Positions 7,232 to 14,143 of a DNA stretch of 14,143 nt are shown here, one piece after another. A program made the position numbers and the translations under genes. Positions within the stretch are counted from its first letter, which is position 1; every line of letters starts with the position of its first letter. Under the pieces are notes generated by a model that saw only the letters and a list, made by a program, of their open reading frames with translations, was not told the DNA's origin and made no database searches. The DNA is from CAVSWN01 sp046728115 (GTDB taxonomy: Bacteria > Acidobacteriota > Vicinamibacteria > Vicinamibacterales > CAVVIG01): NCBI GenBank assembly GCA_046728115.1, contig JBKPDW010000371.1:1-14143 (forward strand), read 5' to 3'.

Positions 7232-8209
7232 ATGAAAGCTATCCGAGTACACGAGTTCGGCGGACCCGACGTGATGCGTCTCGAAGATGTTCCCGATCCG
7301 GCGCCTGGATCGAACGAGCTGCTCGTGCGCATCCGCGCCGCCGGCGTCAATCCGGTCGATGCGTACATTCGAACGGGAACCTACGCGCGCAAGCCGCCGC
7401 TGCCGTACACGCCCGGCTCGGATGGAGCCGGCGACGTCGAGGCTGTTGGCTCGGGCGTGAACCAGTTCCGGCGCGGGGATCGGGTGTACATCGCGGGATT
7501 CGGAACTGCGCCGGCGGGAGCCGGCACCTACGCGCAGCTCGTCGTGTGTGCGCCATCGCAGCTGCATCAATTGCCCGCACGCATCTCGTACGCACAGGGT
7601 GCCGCGCTCGGCGTTCCGTATGCGACCGCGTATCGCGCGTTGTTCCACCGCGCGCACGCGCGGCCTTCGGAGACGGTGCTGGTTCACGGCGCCACGGGAG
7701 GCGTTGGAATTGCGGCCGTCGACCTCGCCCGCGCGCACGGCATGCGTGTCATCGGCAGCGGGGGCACGGATGCCGGTCTCGCCATCGTCCGCGAACACGG
7801 CGGCGATGTGGTCGTCAACCATCGAACGCCGAATTACACGGACGAGATCATGCGCGCCACGAACGGTCGCGGCGTTGATGTAATCGTCGAGATGGCGGCG
7901 CACGTCAATCTCGATCGCGATCTCTCGCTGCTCGCCAAACACGGGCGCATCGTCGTCGTCGGCAATCGAGGGCGGGTCGAGATCGATGCGCGTCAGGCGA
8001 TGAGTCGCGATGCGGCGATTCTTGGAATGACGCTGTTCAACGCGACGGAGTCCGACCTCACTGAAATCCACGCAGCGTTCGTGGCCGGCCTCGGTGATGG
8101 CACGTTGAACCCTGTGATCGGACGCGAGTTCCCCCTCAGCGAGGCCGCGAAGGCACATGCGGCGGTCATGGAGGCGGGCGCTCTCGGCAAGATCGTTCTG
8201 ACCGTATAA
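7232..8209 (+). CDS. Zinc-independent NADPH:quinone oxidoreductase (MDR superfamily)
   Basis: A 325-residue medium-chain dehydrogenase/reductase of the zeta-crystallin (QOR) branch, predicted to reduce quinones or enones with NADPH in the cytoplasm. The N-terminal GroES-like domain opens MKAIRVHEFGGPDVM and includes RIRAAGVNPVDAYIR and PGSDGAGDVEAVG. The Rossmann domain carries VLVHGATGGVG, with the nucleotide loop at 153-159, and EMAAHVNLDRDL. It ends AGALGKIVLTV, typical of the family. The cysteine-rich structural zinc loop and the catalytic zinc ligands of true alcohol dehydrogenases are absent. The ATG at 7232 is fixed by the conserved start; the Shine-Dalgarno is weak. Its stop is 32 bases before the first cytochrome gene, so it may be the first gene of that operon, though a candidate promoter overlaps its stop codon. 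The physiological substrate is not predictable. Confidence 0.93.
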   Translation: MKAIRVHEFGGPDVMRLEDVPDPAPGSNELLVRIRAAGVNPVDAYIRTGTYARKPPLPYTPGSDGAGDVEAVGSGVNQFRRGDRVYIAGFGTAPAGAGTYAQLVVCAPSQLHQLPARISYAQGAALGVPYATAYRALFHRAHARPSETVLVHGATGGVGIAAVDLARAHGMRVIGSGGTDAGLAIVREHGGDVVVNHRTPNYTDEIMRATNGRGVDVIVEMAAHVNLDRDLSLLAKHGRIVVVGNRGRVEIDARQAMSRDAAILGMTLFNATESDLTEIHAAFVAGLGDGTLNPVIGREFPLSEAAKAHAAVMEAGALGKIVLTV

Positions 8210-8210
8210 T
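8205..8210 (+). promoter_or_regulatory. Candidate -10 box (TATAAT) before the cytochrome genes
   Basis: A perfect TATAAT overlaps the TAA stop of the quinone reductase gene and lies 31 bases before the ATG of the first cytochrome gene, a plausible spacing for a promoter with a short leader. A GGAGA Shine-Dalgarno follows at 8226-8230. No recognisable -35 hexamer occurs 16-18 bases upstream, so this may be a chance match. Confidence 0.35.
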
Positions 8211-8241
8211 TCGGTGTCCACCTTCGGAGACACGCGATACG

Positions 8242-9531
8242 ATGAAATCCTCACAGCGATCTGTCTGTTTGCCTGCAGGAATGGCGACGCTCCTCGTCGT
8301 TGCCGCCCTTTCGGCCGATCGAACCTCCGTACACGCCCAGACGACGCGAGGCAAAACGCTTTACGACAAACACTGCACCGAGTGTCACGGTCCGGAGGGA
8401 AAGGGCGACGGCACCGCCGCGGCCTACCTGACGCCGAGGCCGCGTGATTTCGGCAGCGGCAAATACAAGATTCGAACGACGGAAACAGGCAGCGTGCCCA
8501 CCGATGACGATCTGATTCAGTCGGTTCGCCAGGGACTCTACGGCACCACCATGCCCGCGTGGGACCGCATCCTGTCGGATGCCGACATCCGCGAGGTGAT
8601 CGGGCACCTGAAGTCCATGTCGCCGCAATTCAGGACACCGCCGAAGGTCGTCAATGTCGGTACAGGAACGCCGGGTTCGCCCGAGAGCATCGGCCGGGGG
8701 CGTCAGGTCTACGACAAGCTGCAGTGCGGCAAGTGCCACGGAACCGACGGGCGCGGCAGCGGCGCTGTGACCACCGATTTTCGCGATGACTGGAACCAGC
8801 CGCTTCCGGCCGCCGACCTCACGGAGCCGTGGACGTTCCGCGGCGGCGCCACGTCGCGCGATATCTATCTGCGTTTCCGGACCGGCATGTCGGGCACGCC
8901 GATGCCGTCTTTCGCCGAAGCGACAACCGATCCCGAAATGTGGGATCTCGCAAACTACGTCGTGTCGCTCGGCCGCAAACCCGTGTGGTCGATGACGGCG
9001 CAGGAAGTCGCGGAGCTGTACGCCCGGCAGGATGCGGAAGCGAAAGCGAACCCGGTCAAACGGGGTGAGTATCTGGTCGACTCGCTCGGCTGCACGCTCT
9101 GCCACTCGTCGGTCGACGAAAACGGGCGGATGCTGCCGGGAATGCGGCTCGCCGGCGGTGTGCTGTTCCGCATCGAGCCGTACGGGGATTTTCCCAGCGG
9201 CAACCTGACCTCCGACAAAGACACCGGCCTCGGCAACTGGACCGACGACGAGATCAAACGCGTCGTCACGAAGGGCATCCTCAAGGACGGCACGCGGCTC
9301 CTGCCCTTCCCGATGGACTACGGGTCCTTCTCGACGTTGAAGGCGTCGGACATCGATGCGATCGTCGCGTACCTGCGAACGGTGCCTCCGGTCTCGAACC
9401 GCGTGCCGCCGCCGCGATTCAAGTTTCTGCCTGCATACTTGTGGGGCAAGTTCAACCTGTTGATCCACGGCGGCGATCCCCCGATGGCGATATCCACCGG
9501 CCACGCAGGGACGAAGGGAGGTGCGCGATGA
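8242..9531 (+). CDS. Secreted cytochrome c with three CXXCH haem motifs
   Basis: A 429-residue c-type cytochrome predicted to act in the periplasm as an electron carrier or dehydrogenase subunit. An N-terminal signal peptide ends near VHA at residue 32 with hydrophobic core ATLLVVAAL. Three haem motifs follow: CTECH at 45-49, CGKCH at 162-166 and CTLCH at 284-288. Each has a downstream methionine suitable as axial ligand: M104 in TTMPAW, M221 in TPMPSF and M358 in PFPMDY. So it is three fused cytochrome c domains of roughly 120 residues each. The first two resemble each other, and the third resembles the haem domain of the next gene. The ATG is supported by GGAGA 11 bases upstream. Its TGA overlaps the next ATG (ATGA). 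Triple-haem subunits occur with membrane alcohol or sugar dehydrogenases, but no dehydrogenase is adjacent, so the electron donor is unknown. Confidence 0.93.
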   Translation: MKSSQRSVCLPAGMATLLVVAALSADRTSVHAQTTRGKTLYDKHCTECHGPEGKGDGTAAAYLTPRPRDFGSGKYKIRTTETGSVPTDDDLIQSVRQGLYGTTMPAWDRILSDADIREVIGHLKSMSPQFRTPPKVVNVGTGTPGSPESIGRGRQVYDKLQCGKCHGTDGRGSGAVTTDFRDDWNQPLPAADLTEPWTFRGGATSRDIYLRFRTGMSGTPMPSFAEATTDPEMWDLANYVVSLGRKPVWSMTAQEVAELYARQDAEAKANPVKRGEYLVDSLGCTLCHSSVDENGRMLPGMRLAGGVLFRIEPYGDFPSGNLTSDKDTGLGNWTDDEIKRVVTKGILKDGTRLLPFPMDYGSFSTLKASDIDAIVAYLRTVPPVSNRVPPPRFKFLPAYLWGKFNLLIHGGDPPMAISTGHAGTKGGAR

Positions 9532-10157
9532 TTCGCATCCTCAAGTGGACGCTGCTGGTGGTGGTTGTGCTCGCGATGGGCGCGCTTGGCGCTTTCTTGT
9601 ACTTCATCCCGCCGTTCTTCACGACGGCGCCCGAAGAATTCGGCAGGCAGTTGGCGCAGGCGGCGCCAGGCGTCGATAACATCGCCGATCCTGCCGAACG
9701 GGCGATCGCAGAGCGAGGCCGCTATATCGTCATCAGCACCGGTTGCATCGGATGTCATGCCACGAACGGACCGCAGGGACCCGATCTCACGAAATACCTC
9801 GCCGGCGGCGGTCTCCGGTCCGTCACCAAACAGGCCAGCTACGTGAGCCGCAACCTGACGCCGGATAAGGAAACGGGACTTGCCCGGAGGACCGACGACG
9901 AGGCGAAGCGCGTCTTACGAAGTGGGGTATTCCCCGACGGCCACGTCGTGCCGGCGACGAGCATGCCGTGGGCGTCGTTCTCGAGGTGGAGCGAGGAAGA
10001 TCGGCACGCTGTGCTCGTGTATTTGCGACATCTCCCGGCGATTCGACACGAGACGCTAGAGCCGGTTCCGGGTAATACATTGACGAGGCAGGGAACGTTC
10101 GATGAGTACCACGTCTGGAAGGACTACGGCATCGGGGAGCCGAAACCCGTAAAGTAA
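9528..10157 (+). CDS. Membrane-anchored monohaem cytochrome c
   Basis: A 209-residue protein with one N-terminal helix (about residues 5-26, WTLLVVVVLAMGALGAFLYF) that probably stays as a membrane anchor, since no clear cleavage site follows. One periplasmic cytochrome c domain carries CIGCH at 73-77 and a likely axial ligand M146 in TSMPWASF. The domain is clearly related to the third domain of the preceding cytochrome: NLTPDKETGLARRTDDE here against NLTSDKDTGLGNWTDDE there. The start is well supported: the ATG overlaps the upstream TGA and has AGGGAGG 6 bases before it, indicating translational coupling. The two cytochromes probably work together, the anchored one passing electrons to or from the membrane chain. 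The partner oxidase or dehydrogenase is not in the window. Confidence 0.93.
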   Translation: MIRILKWTLLVVVVLAMGALGAFLYFIPPFFTTAPEEFGRQLAQAAPGVDNIADPAERAIAERGRYIVISTGCIGCHATNGPQGPDLTKYLAGGGLRSVTKQASYVSRNLTPDKETGLARRTDDEAKRVLRSGVFPDGHVVPATSMPWASFSRWSEEDRHAVLVYLRHLPAIRHETLEPVPGNTLTRQGTFDEYHVWKDYGIGEPKPVK

Positions 10158-10178
10158 CCGTCGACGTCAGTTTCCGTT

Positions 10179-12998
10179 ATGCCCGAGACGCTCGAGTGGC
10201 CGCCGCGAAGACGGCGGCGCCGCGGTCGGTTGTTCGTACTCGCCGCCATCGCCATCCTCGTCGTGGCTGGCGGCACAGCGCTTTCCTACTACGTGGAGGC
10301 GCTCTGGTTCGACTCGCTCGGCTACGTGGCCGTATTCTGGAAGACGCTCAACCTGCAGGCGCAGATCTTCACCGGGTTCTTCGCCGTCACGCTGCTGGTT
10401 CTTTACGGATCGTTTCTACTGCTGAAACCCGCGCGACTCGGGGAGTTGGCAGGCCTGCCGATCCTGATCAACGGACAGCCCATCAAACTGCCGGTCGAAC
10501 CGGTGCTGCGTCTGATTGCGATCGCCGGATCGATCTTCATCGCGGTCGTCACCGGGGCAAGCATGATGGCCGAATGGCCGCTGCTCGCCGCGTACTGGAA
10601 CGCGCCCGCGGCGACCGGGGCTGTCGATCCGATCTTCGGCAAGCCGGTCGTGTTCTATCTGTTCACACTCCCGGCCTGGCAGCTGCTGAGCGGTTGGCTG
10701 CTCACGCTCGCTGTCATCGTCGCCGCGGTCGCCGCGTTCTTCACGGTCGTCAGCGGCGGCACCCGGATGCTGGCGAGGCTCCGGCCGGGAGTGACCGATT
10801 CGGGTTTGGCGGTGTGGCGGGGCCTGTCGATTGCGTGTGCCGTCGTGTTGCTGGTGTTCGCGGTTCGCGTGTACCTGGGACGCTTCGACAAGCTGTTCGA
10901 CGAGCACACCGTGTTTTCCGGCGTCACCTATACCGATGCGCACGTCACGATCGGCGGACTGTCAATCATCGCATTCGCGCTCGTGCTCGGCGCAGCCATG
11001 GCTGTCGTCAACGCGGTCGCCCGGCCGCGGCTGCGGTGGCTCGTGGCAGCCATCATCCCCGCCGTGGCCGCCTACGCCGGCGTAGCGATCGTGAGCTGGT
11101 ACGTCAGCAACTTCATCGTGAAGCCCAACGAGCTCGTGCGCGAGAGTCCGTACATCACGAACAACATCGAGATGACGCGGCAGGCCTACGGCTTGAGCCA
11201 CATCGCGCAGCAGCCCTTTCCGGCGGAGACGACCGTCGAAGCCGCGGATGCGCCGAACAACCAGCCGACGCTCCAGAACATCCGTTTGTGGGACTGGCGC
11301 GCGCTGCAGGACACGCTGCGCCAGATTCAGGAGATTCGCACGTACTACGACTTCCCCGACATCGATATCGATCGCTACGAAGTGGACGGGGTCGTCCGGC
11401 AGATGATGCTCGCCGTGCGCGAGCTGAACGTCGAGAAGCTGCCCGAGAGCAGCCGGAACTGGATCAACGAAAAGCTGATCTACACGCACGGGTACGGGAT
11501 CACGATGAACCCGGTGAACGGATTCACCTCGGAGGGGCTTCCGACGCTCGTGCTGAGCAACATGCCCGTGCAGAGCACGATTCCGAGCCTGAAAGTGGCG
11601 CGTCCCGAGATCTACTTTGGCGAGCTGACGAACACGGACGTGTACGTGCGGACGCGGCAAAAGGAATTCAATTACCCGCAGGGCGAGACCAACAGCCTCA
11701 CCTCGTACGAAGGCTCTGGCGGAATCGCGCTCGGCGGTTTCCTGCGTCGTCTGCTGATCGCGCTCGATCGCGGCGATCTCACCAAGTTGCCGTTCAGCGA
11801 CGACGTCACCTCGGAAAGCCGGCTGCTGATGCGCCGCAACATCCGCGAGCGCGTGGAAAGTCTCGCTGGCGCCTTTCTCACCTTCGACGAGGATCCCTAC
11901 ATCGTGCTCGGCAGCGATGGGCGCCTGTTCTGGATGTTCGACGCGTACACGACGTCCTCCACGTACCCGTACGCGCGGTCGTATCGACTGAACAACACCC
12001 GCATCAACTACATGCGCAACAGCGTCAAGGCCGTCGTCGATGCGTATGACGGCTCGACGACGTTCTACGTGGTCGACCCCGATGATCCGGTGATTGCCGC
12101 GTATCGTGCGGTGTTCCCAACGCTGTTCAAAGACGGCGCCACGATGCCCGAGTCGGTGCAGCGCCACGTGCGGTATCCCGAGTTGCTCTTCAAACTGCAG
12201 GCGACGGTGTACGGGCTGTACCATATGACCAACCCGTCGGTCTTCTACAACAAGGAAGATCTCTGGAGTGTCGCGTCGGAAGTCGGCATGAATCCTCGCG
12301 GCGAGCAGGCCACCCTGGTGATGGAGCCGAACTTCGTGCTGATGACGCTGCCGGGCGAGAAGAAGACCGAATTCGTGGAAATCCTGCCTTTCACCCCCGC
12401 AAACCGGAACAATCTGATCGGCTGGATCGCCGGCCGGAGCGATCAACCGCATTACGGCGCTGCCGTCGTCTACGATTTCCCCAAGACACGGCTCGTCGAC
12501 GGTCCGCTTCAGATCGAGGCGCGGATCGATCAGAACGCCCAGCTCTCCGGTCAGTTGTCGTTATGGAACCAGCAGGGATCGCACGTCCGGCGGGGCGGCC
12601 TGATCGTGATTCCAATCGGACGCGCGCTGCTGTATGCGGAGCCGATCTACCTGCAGGCCGAGCGCAGCCCGATGCCGGAGCTCCGCCTGGTCGTGCTCGC
12701 GCTGCAGGAACGGCTTGCCTACGGACCAACATTCGAGAGTGCGCTCAACAGCCTTTTTGGCGGCGTCCCGTCGTCTCTGAATCTCGCCCCCTCGGCGCCT
12801 GGCGCGACGTCGTCCACCGCGCCGGTGCGCGCGGCGCGCGTAAACGCAGAGAGCGACGCGAGCGTGCTCATCGCCGAAGCTGCCAAAGATCTCGCCGATT
12901 ATCAGCGTCTGACCGCTGAAGGGAAGCTGGGCGAAGCGGGCGCCAGGCTGGAACAGCTGAAGCGAACGCTCGAGGAGCTGCAGAAGCGCCAACGGTAG
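10179..12998 (+). CDS. UPF0182 family membrane protein
   Basis: A 939-residue integral membrane protein matching UPF0182 (COG1615), whose function is not established. After a basic cytoplasmic start (PPRRRRRRGR) there are about seven helices near 17-38, 60-82, 107-128, 168-191, 212-232, 257-279 and 286-308. A large, probably extracytoplasmic, C-terminal domain follows. Family-typical segments are DPIFGKPVVFYLFTLP (150-165), KPNELVRESPYITNNIEMTR (315-334), FYNKEDLWSVASEVG, FVEILPFTPANRNNLIGWIA and the region around LSLWNQQGSHVRRGGL. The length is usual for the family. The last 50 residues or so form a predicted helix or coiled coil rich in leucine, glutamate and lysine (LEQLKRTLEELQKRQR), after an Ala/Pro/Ser linker. 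It starts 21 bases after the anchored cytochrome gene, so it is probably in the same transcript, although its ATG has no obvious Shine-Dalgarno. Any link to electron transfer is inferred from context only. Confidence 0.95.
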   Translation: MPETLEWPPRRRRRRGRLFVLAAIAILVVAGGTALSYYVEALWFDSLGYVAVFWKTLNLQAQIFTGFFAVTLLVLYGSFLLLKPARLGELAGLPILINGQPIKLPVEPVLRLIAIAGSIFIAVVTGASMMAEWPLLAAYWNAPAATGAVDPIFGKPVVFYLFTLPAWQLLSGWLLTLAVIVAAVAAFFTVVSGGTRMLARLRPGVTDSGLAVWRGLSIACAVVLLVFAVRVYLGRFDKLFDEHTVFSGVTYTDAHVTIGGLSIIAFALVLGAAMAVVNAVARPRLRWLVAAIIPAVAAYAGVAIVSWYVSNFIVKPNELVRESPYITNNIEMTRQAYGLSHIAQQPFPAETTVEAADAPNNQPTLQNIRLWDWRALQDTLRQIQEIRTYYDFPDIDIDRYEVDGVVRQMMLAVRELNVEKLPESSRNWINEKLIYTHGYGITMNPVNGFTSEGLPTLVLSNMPVQSTIPSLKVARPEIYFGELTNTDVYVRTRQKEFNYPQGETNSLTSYEGSGGIALGGFLRRLLIALDRGDLTKLPFSDDVTSESRLLMRRNIRERVESLAGAFLTFDEDPYIVLGSDGRLFWMFDAYTTSSTYPYARSYRLNNTRINYMRNSVKAVVDAYDGSTTFYVVDPDDPVIAAYRAVFPTLFKDGATMPESVQRHVRYPELLFKLQATVYGLYHMTNPSVFYNKEDLWSVASEVGMNPRGEQATLVMEPNFVLMTLPGEKKTEFVEILPFTPANRNNLIGWIAGRSDQPHYGAAVVYDFPKTRLVDGPLQIEARIDQNAQLSGQLSLWNQQGSHVRRGGLIVIPIGRALLYAEPIYLQAERSPMPELRLVVLALQERLAYGPTFESALNSLFGGVPSSLNLAPSAPGATSSTAPVRAARVNAESDASVLIAEAAKDLADYQRLTAEGKLGEAGARLEQLKRTLEELQKRQR

Positions 12999-12999
12999 C

Positions 13000-13016
13000 G
13001 GCTGCTGCTCGCAGCC
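13000..13016 (+). terminator. Small hairpin directly after the UPF0182 stop codon
   Basis: GGCTGC and GCAGCC pair around a 5-base loop, starting two bases after the TAG stop. There is no T-tract, so it would be a weak or factor-assisted terminator, or only a 3'-end stabiliser. The rest of the 140-base gap to the next gene shows no other structure apart from a Shine-Dalgarno at its end. Confidence 0.35.
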
Positions 13017-13138
13017 ACGTGGTTGCGCCCTCCGAATCGATCTATCGCAGCTCTTCAGCACGAGTAGCGGCTTGTCGCTGCGGTCGTGGTTGCTCAGCGC
13101 GACTTTTGCACATCCTTCACCCAGAAGAGGACTCACCT

Positions 13139-13390
13139 ATGGCTGACCACCAAGCACTGCTGGACGCTTTCGCCGACGCCCGACAGACGTGGGACGATTT
13201 GATCGCGCTGCAACCCGACGTAAGAGCCGGCAGCGGACACTTGACCGAGACGGATCTGGTCGAGCTGGACCGCCGCGTCGAGGCTCATCGTATGGCCGTC
13301 GACGTGCTGACCGGCGCCGTTGAGGGCGAGCCCCCAGACGACATCTCCGTCACGCGCGCACACGATCGGCGCGCCGCCACGGGCAGGTAG
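13139..13390 (+). CDS. Small hypothetical protein (83 residues)
   Basis: I do not recognise this family. The start is supported by AGAAGAGGA 8 bases before the ATG (13123-13131). The protein is acidic over its first 70 residues and looks helical: LLDAFADARQTWDDLIAL, then LTETDLVELDRRVEAHRMAVDVL. It ends in a short, probably disordered basic tail (RAHDRRAATGR). It has no signal peptide, membrane helix or cysteine, so a cytoplasmic protein is likely. Another small gene follows 62 bases later on the same strand. The opposite strand is also open here (13133-13411), but the ribosome binding site favours this strand. Confidence 0.6.
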   Translation: MADHQALLDAFADARQTWDDLIALQPDVRAGSGHLTETDLVELDRRVEAHRMAVDVLTGAVEGEPPDDISVTRAHDRRAATGR

Positions 13391-13452
13391 GAGGCGGTGC
13401 ACGAGGCGCACGACAGGCGAGTGGCGCAGAGAAGGACGCAGTAGGGAATGAC

Positions 13453-13644
13453 ATGCACATCGAGCTCAGTGAGGAGGATGCGGAATTACTGCGCGATCTG
13501 TTGAGACAACGTGTCGTAGAGCTCGACAGGGAAATCAACCGAACCGACAGCTGGGCATTCAAGGAGCGGCTGCGACACCTGGAGCGATCAACCGAGCGCC
13601 TGCTTGGAGAGCTGTCGGCCGCGCTCGAGGCACCGCCCGGCTAA
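13453..13644 (+). CDS. Small conserved helical protein (63 residues)
   Basis: A 63-residue protein beginning MHIELSEEDAELLRDLL. It is nearly all helix, with a charged amphipathic pattern (LRQRVVELDREINRTDSW, then LRHLERSTERLLGEL) that suggests a helical hairpin or a dimer. Small proteins of this kind, with an LSEEEAELL-like start and a D-x-E-I-x-x-T-D centre, are frequent in Acidobacteriota and deltaproteobacterial genomes, to my recollection, and have no known function. The start is supported by AGGGA at 13443-13447, 5 bases before the ATG; an ATG at 13448 is out of frame. The TAA stop touches a 10-bp inverted repeat. Its partner or target is unknown. Confidence 0.75.
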   Translation: MHIELSEEDAELLRDLLRQRVVELDREINRTDSWAFKERLRHLERSTERLLGELSAALEAPPG

Positions 13645-13674
13645 GGACACAGTCGTCGAGGGAAACTGTGTCCT
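13644..13674. terminator. Perfect 10-bp inverted repeat between convergent genes
   Basis: AGGACACAGT and ACTGTGTCCT form a perfect 10-bp stem with an 11-base loop. The left arm begins at the last base of the TAA stop of the 63-residue gene, and the 3' end of the convergent VOC gene lies 31 bases to the right. Position and symmetry suggest a bidirectional terminator. There is no strong T-tract, so an alternative is a dyad bound by a protein. It is clearly better than chance stems in this window. Confidence 0.6.
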
Positions 13675-13686
13675 CACCGATTGTTT

Positions 13687-13705
13687 GCGACGCTGTCCGC
13701 GTCGC
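13687..13705 (-). terminator. Candidate hairpin at the VOC gene stop
   Basis: GCGACG and CGTCGC pair across a 7-base loop; read on the minus strand, the stem starts at the last base of the TAG stop and is followed by CAAACAA. The stem is short (6 bp) and there is no T-run, so it may only supplement the stronger repeat at 13644-13674. Confidence 0.3.
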
Positions 13706-14100
13706 TACTGTGTTCGTTCAGCGAATGTGATGACGTACCCGTCGGGATCCTCGAACGCGAACTCGCGCGAGCCGTACCACTGCGTGACGATCGGCATGAC
13801 GATCTTGACGCGGGACGCAAGGCGTTCGTGCAGCGCGTCCATGCCCTCGACTTCGATGAACATCGTGCCGGTGGCGCCGATCGGCTTCCCGGCAAAGCCG
13901 GTGTACTCCTTGATAGCGGCTGCTGCGTCGTTGAAGAAAATTTCAACGCCGCCGCTCGTGACCGAAGCGAAGACGAACGGTGACTGCTCAGGTACCGTCA
14001 TCCCGCGCTCGAAACCGAGCACGTCGACGTAAAAGCTCAGGCTGCGCTCGACGTTCGCGACGATCAGGTTGGGGGTCAGCTTCTTGAACGGTGAAGGCAT
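13705..14100 (-). CDS. VOC family (glyoxalase/bleomycin-resistance fold) protein
   Basis: A 131-residue protein of the vicinal-oxygen-chelate superfamily, with two beta-alpha-beta-beta-beta modules. The first is LTPNLIVANVERSLSFYVDVLGF, the usual start of the fold. The second runs from GTMFIEVEGMDALHERL to REFAFEDPDGYVITFAE. The residue after LTP is Asn rather than the His seen in many metal-dependent members, while the Glu near the end (FAE) is kept, so metal binding and catalysis are uncertain. It may be a binding or resistance-type protein, or a dioxygenase/glyoxalase relative. The ATG at 14100 is preferred over an in-frame GTG at 14112 because GAGG lies 6 bases before it. That Shine-Dalgarno sits within an inverted repeat. 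The gene converges on the small helical protein gene. Confidence 0.9.
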   Translation of the reverse strand: MPSPFKKLTPNLIVANVERSLSFYVDVLGFERGMTVPEQSPFVFASVTSGGVEIFFNDAAAAIKEYTGFAGKPIGATGTMFIEVEGMDALHERLASRVKIVMPIVTQWYGSREFAFEDPDGYVITFAERTQ

Positions 14101-14101
14101 T

Positions 14102-14120
14102 GCACACCTCACGTGTGTGC
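14102..14120 (-). promoter_or_regulatory. Inverted repeat covering the VOC ribosome binding site
   Basis: Read on the minus strand, GCACAC and GTGTGC flank a 7-base loop that contains GAG of the GAGG Shine-Dalgarno and an ACGTGA core. The right arm ends one base before the ATG at 14100. It could be an RNA hairpin that hides the start site or a DNA operator. The CACGTG at 14110-14115 is itself a palindrome. Only a 6-bp stem, so modest evidence. Confidence 0.35.
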
Positions 14121-14143
14121 TCGCTCATGCCTCCATCTGCGAG

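Noticed and set aside
7229..8254. A 341-codon minus-strand frame opposite the quinone reductase
   Set aside because: Arg/His/Asp-rich shadow of a complete MDR gene.
8251..9504. A 417-codon minus-strand frame opposite the tri-haem cytochrome
   Set aside because: No motif; the plus strand has a signal peptide and three CXXCH motifs.
10962..12452. A 496-codon minus-strand frame inside the UPF0182 gene
   Set aside because: Antisense shadow with biased composition; the plus strand is conserved along its whole length.
13019..13093. Direct repeat CGTGGTTGC in the spacer before the 83-residue gene
   Set aside because: Only two 9-bp copies about 66 bases apart, without further similarity; consistent with chance.

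Overview
The window looks like a chromosomal segment of a high-GC Gram-negative bacterium, most likely an acidobacterium of the Vicinamibacteria type. That placement is inferred from gene content: a long orphan MacB/FtsX-type permease of the kind expanded in Acidobacteriota, short heptamer-based intergenic repeats, multihaem cytochromes c and the MEP pathway. No rRNA or tRNA gene, insertion sequence, CRISPR array, phage gene or known defence system is visible. About 90% of the window is coding.

Left part (1-5328): three minus-strand genes read toward position 1. They are an aconitase/isopropylmalate-dehydratase-like enzyme with its swivel domain at the N-terminus (2969-5023), a thioredoxin-like [2Fe-2S] ferredoxin (2542-2922) and an 810-residue ABC permease with no ATPase next to it (52-2484). 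The first two are Fe-S proteins 46 bases apart and may be co-transcribed. Two degenerate short tandem repeats mark the 3' ends of genes here: one abuts the permease stop codon and the other contains the aconitase-like stop codon. Starting 6 bases beyond the aconitase-like ATG, and divergent from it, is a relic of a DUF1835-type gene (5030-5328), broken by an apparent one-base deletion and then cut short.

Middle (5441-8209): apaG on the plus strand converges on ispG (minus), which encodes the [4Fe-4S] enzyme of the MEP isoprenoid pathway. A 72-base divergent spacer separates ispG from a zeta-crystallin-like NADPH:quinone oxidoreductase gene on the plus strand.

Right-centre (8242-12998): a plus-strand electron-transfer and membrane block. 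A secreted cytochrome c with three CXXCH motifs overlaps by ATGA a membrane-anchored monohaem cytochrome c, and both carry a recognisably homologous C-terminal haem module. A 939-residue UPF0182 membrane protein follows 21 bases later. A TATAAT box overlaps the stop codon of the quinone reductase and may be the promoter of this block.

Right end (13139-14143): two small, probably soluble proteins (83 and 63 residues) on the plus strand converge on a VOC (glyoxalase-fold) gene. A perfect 10-bp inverted repeat lies between them, starting at the stop codon of the 63-residue gene. A second inverted repeat covers the ribosome binding site of the VOC gene.

The least ordinary items are the swivel-first aconitase-like enzyme paired with a ferredoxin, the DUF1835 relic at its 5' end, the stop-codon-associated repeats, and the duplicated cytochrome modules next to UPF0182. 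I did not find a clearly new system. Most remaining open frames, including one of 725 codons antisense to the permease, are GC-driven shadows of real genes.
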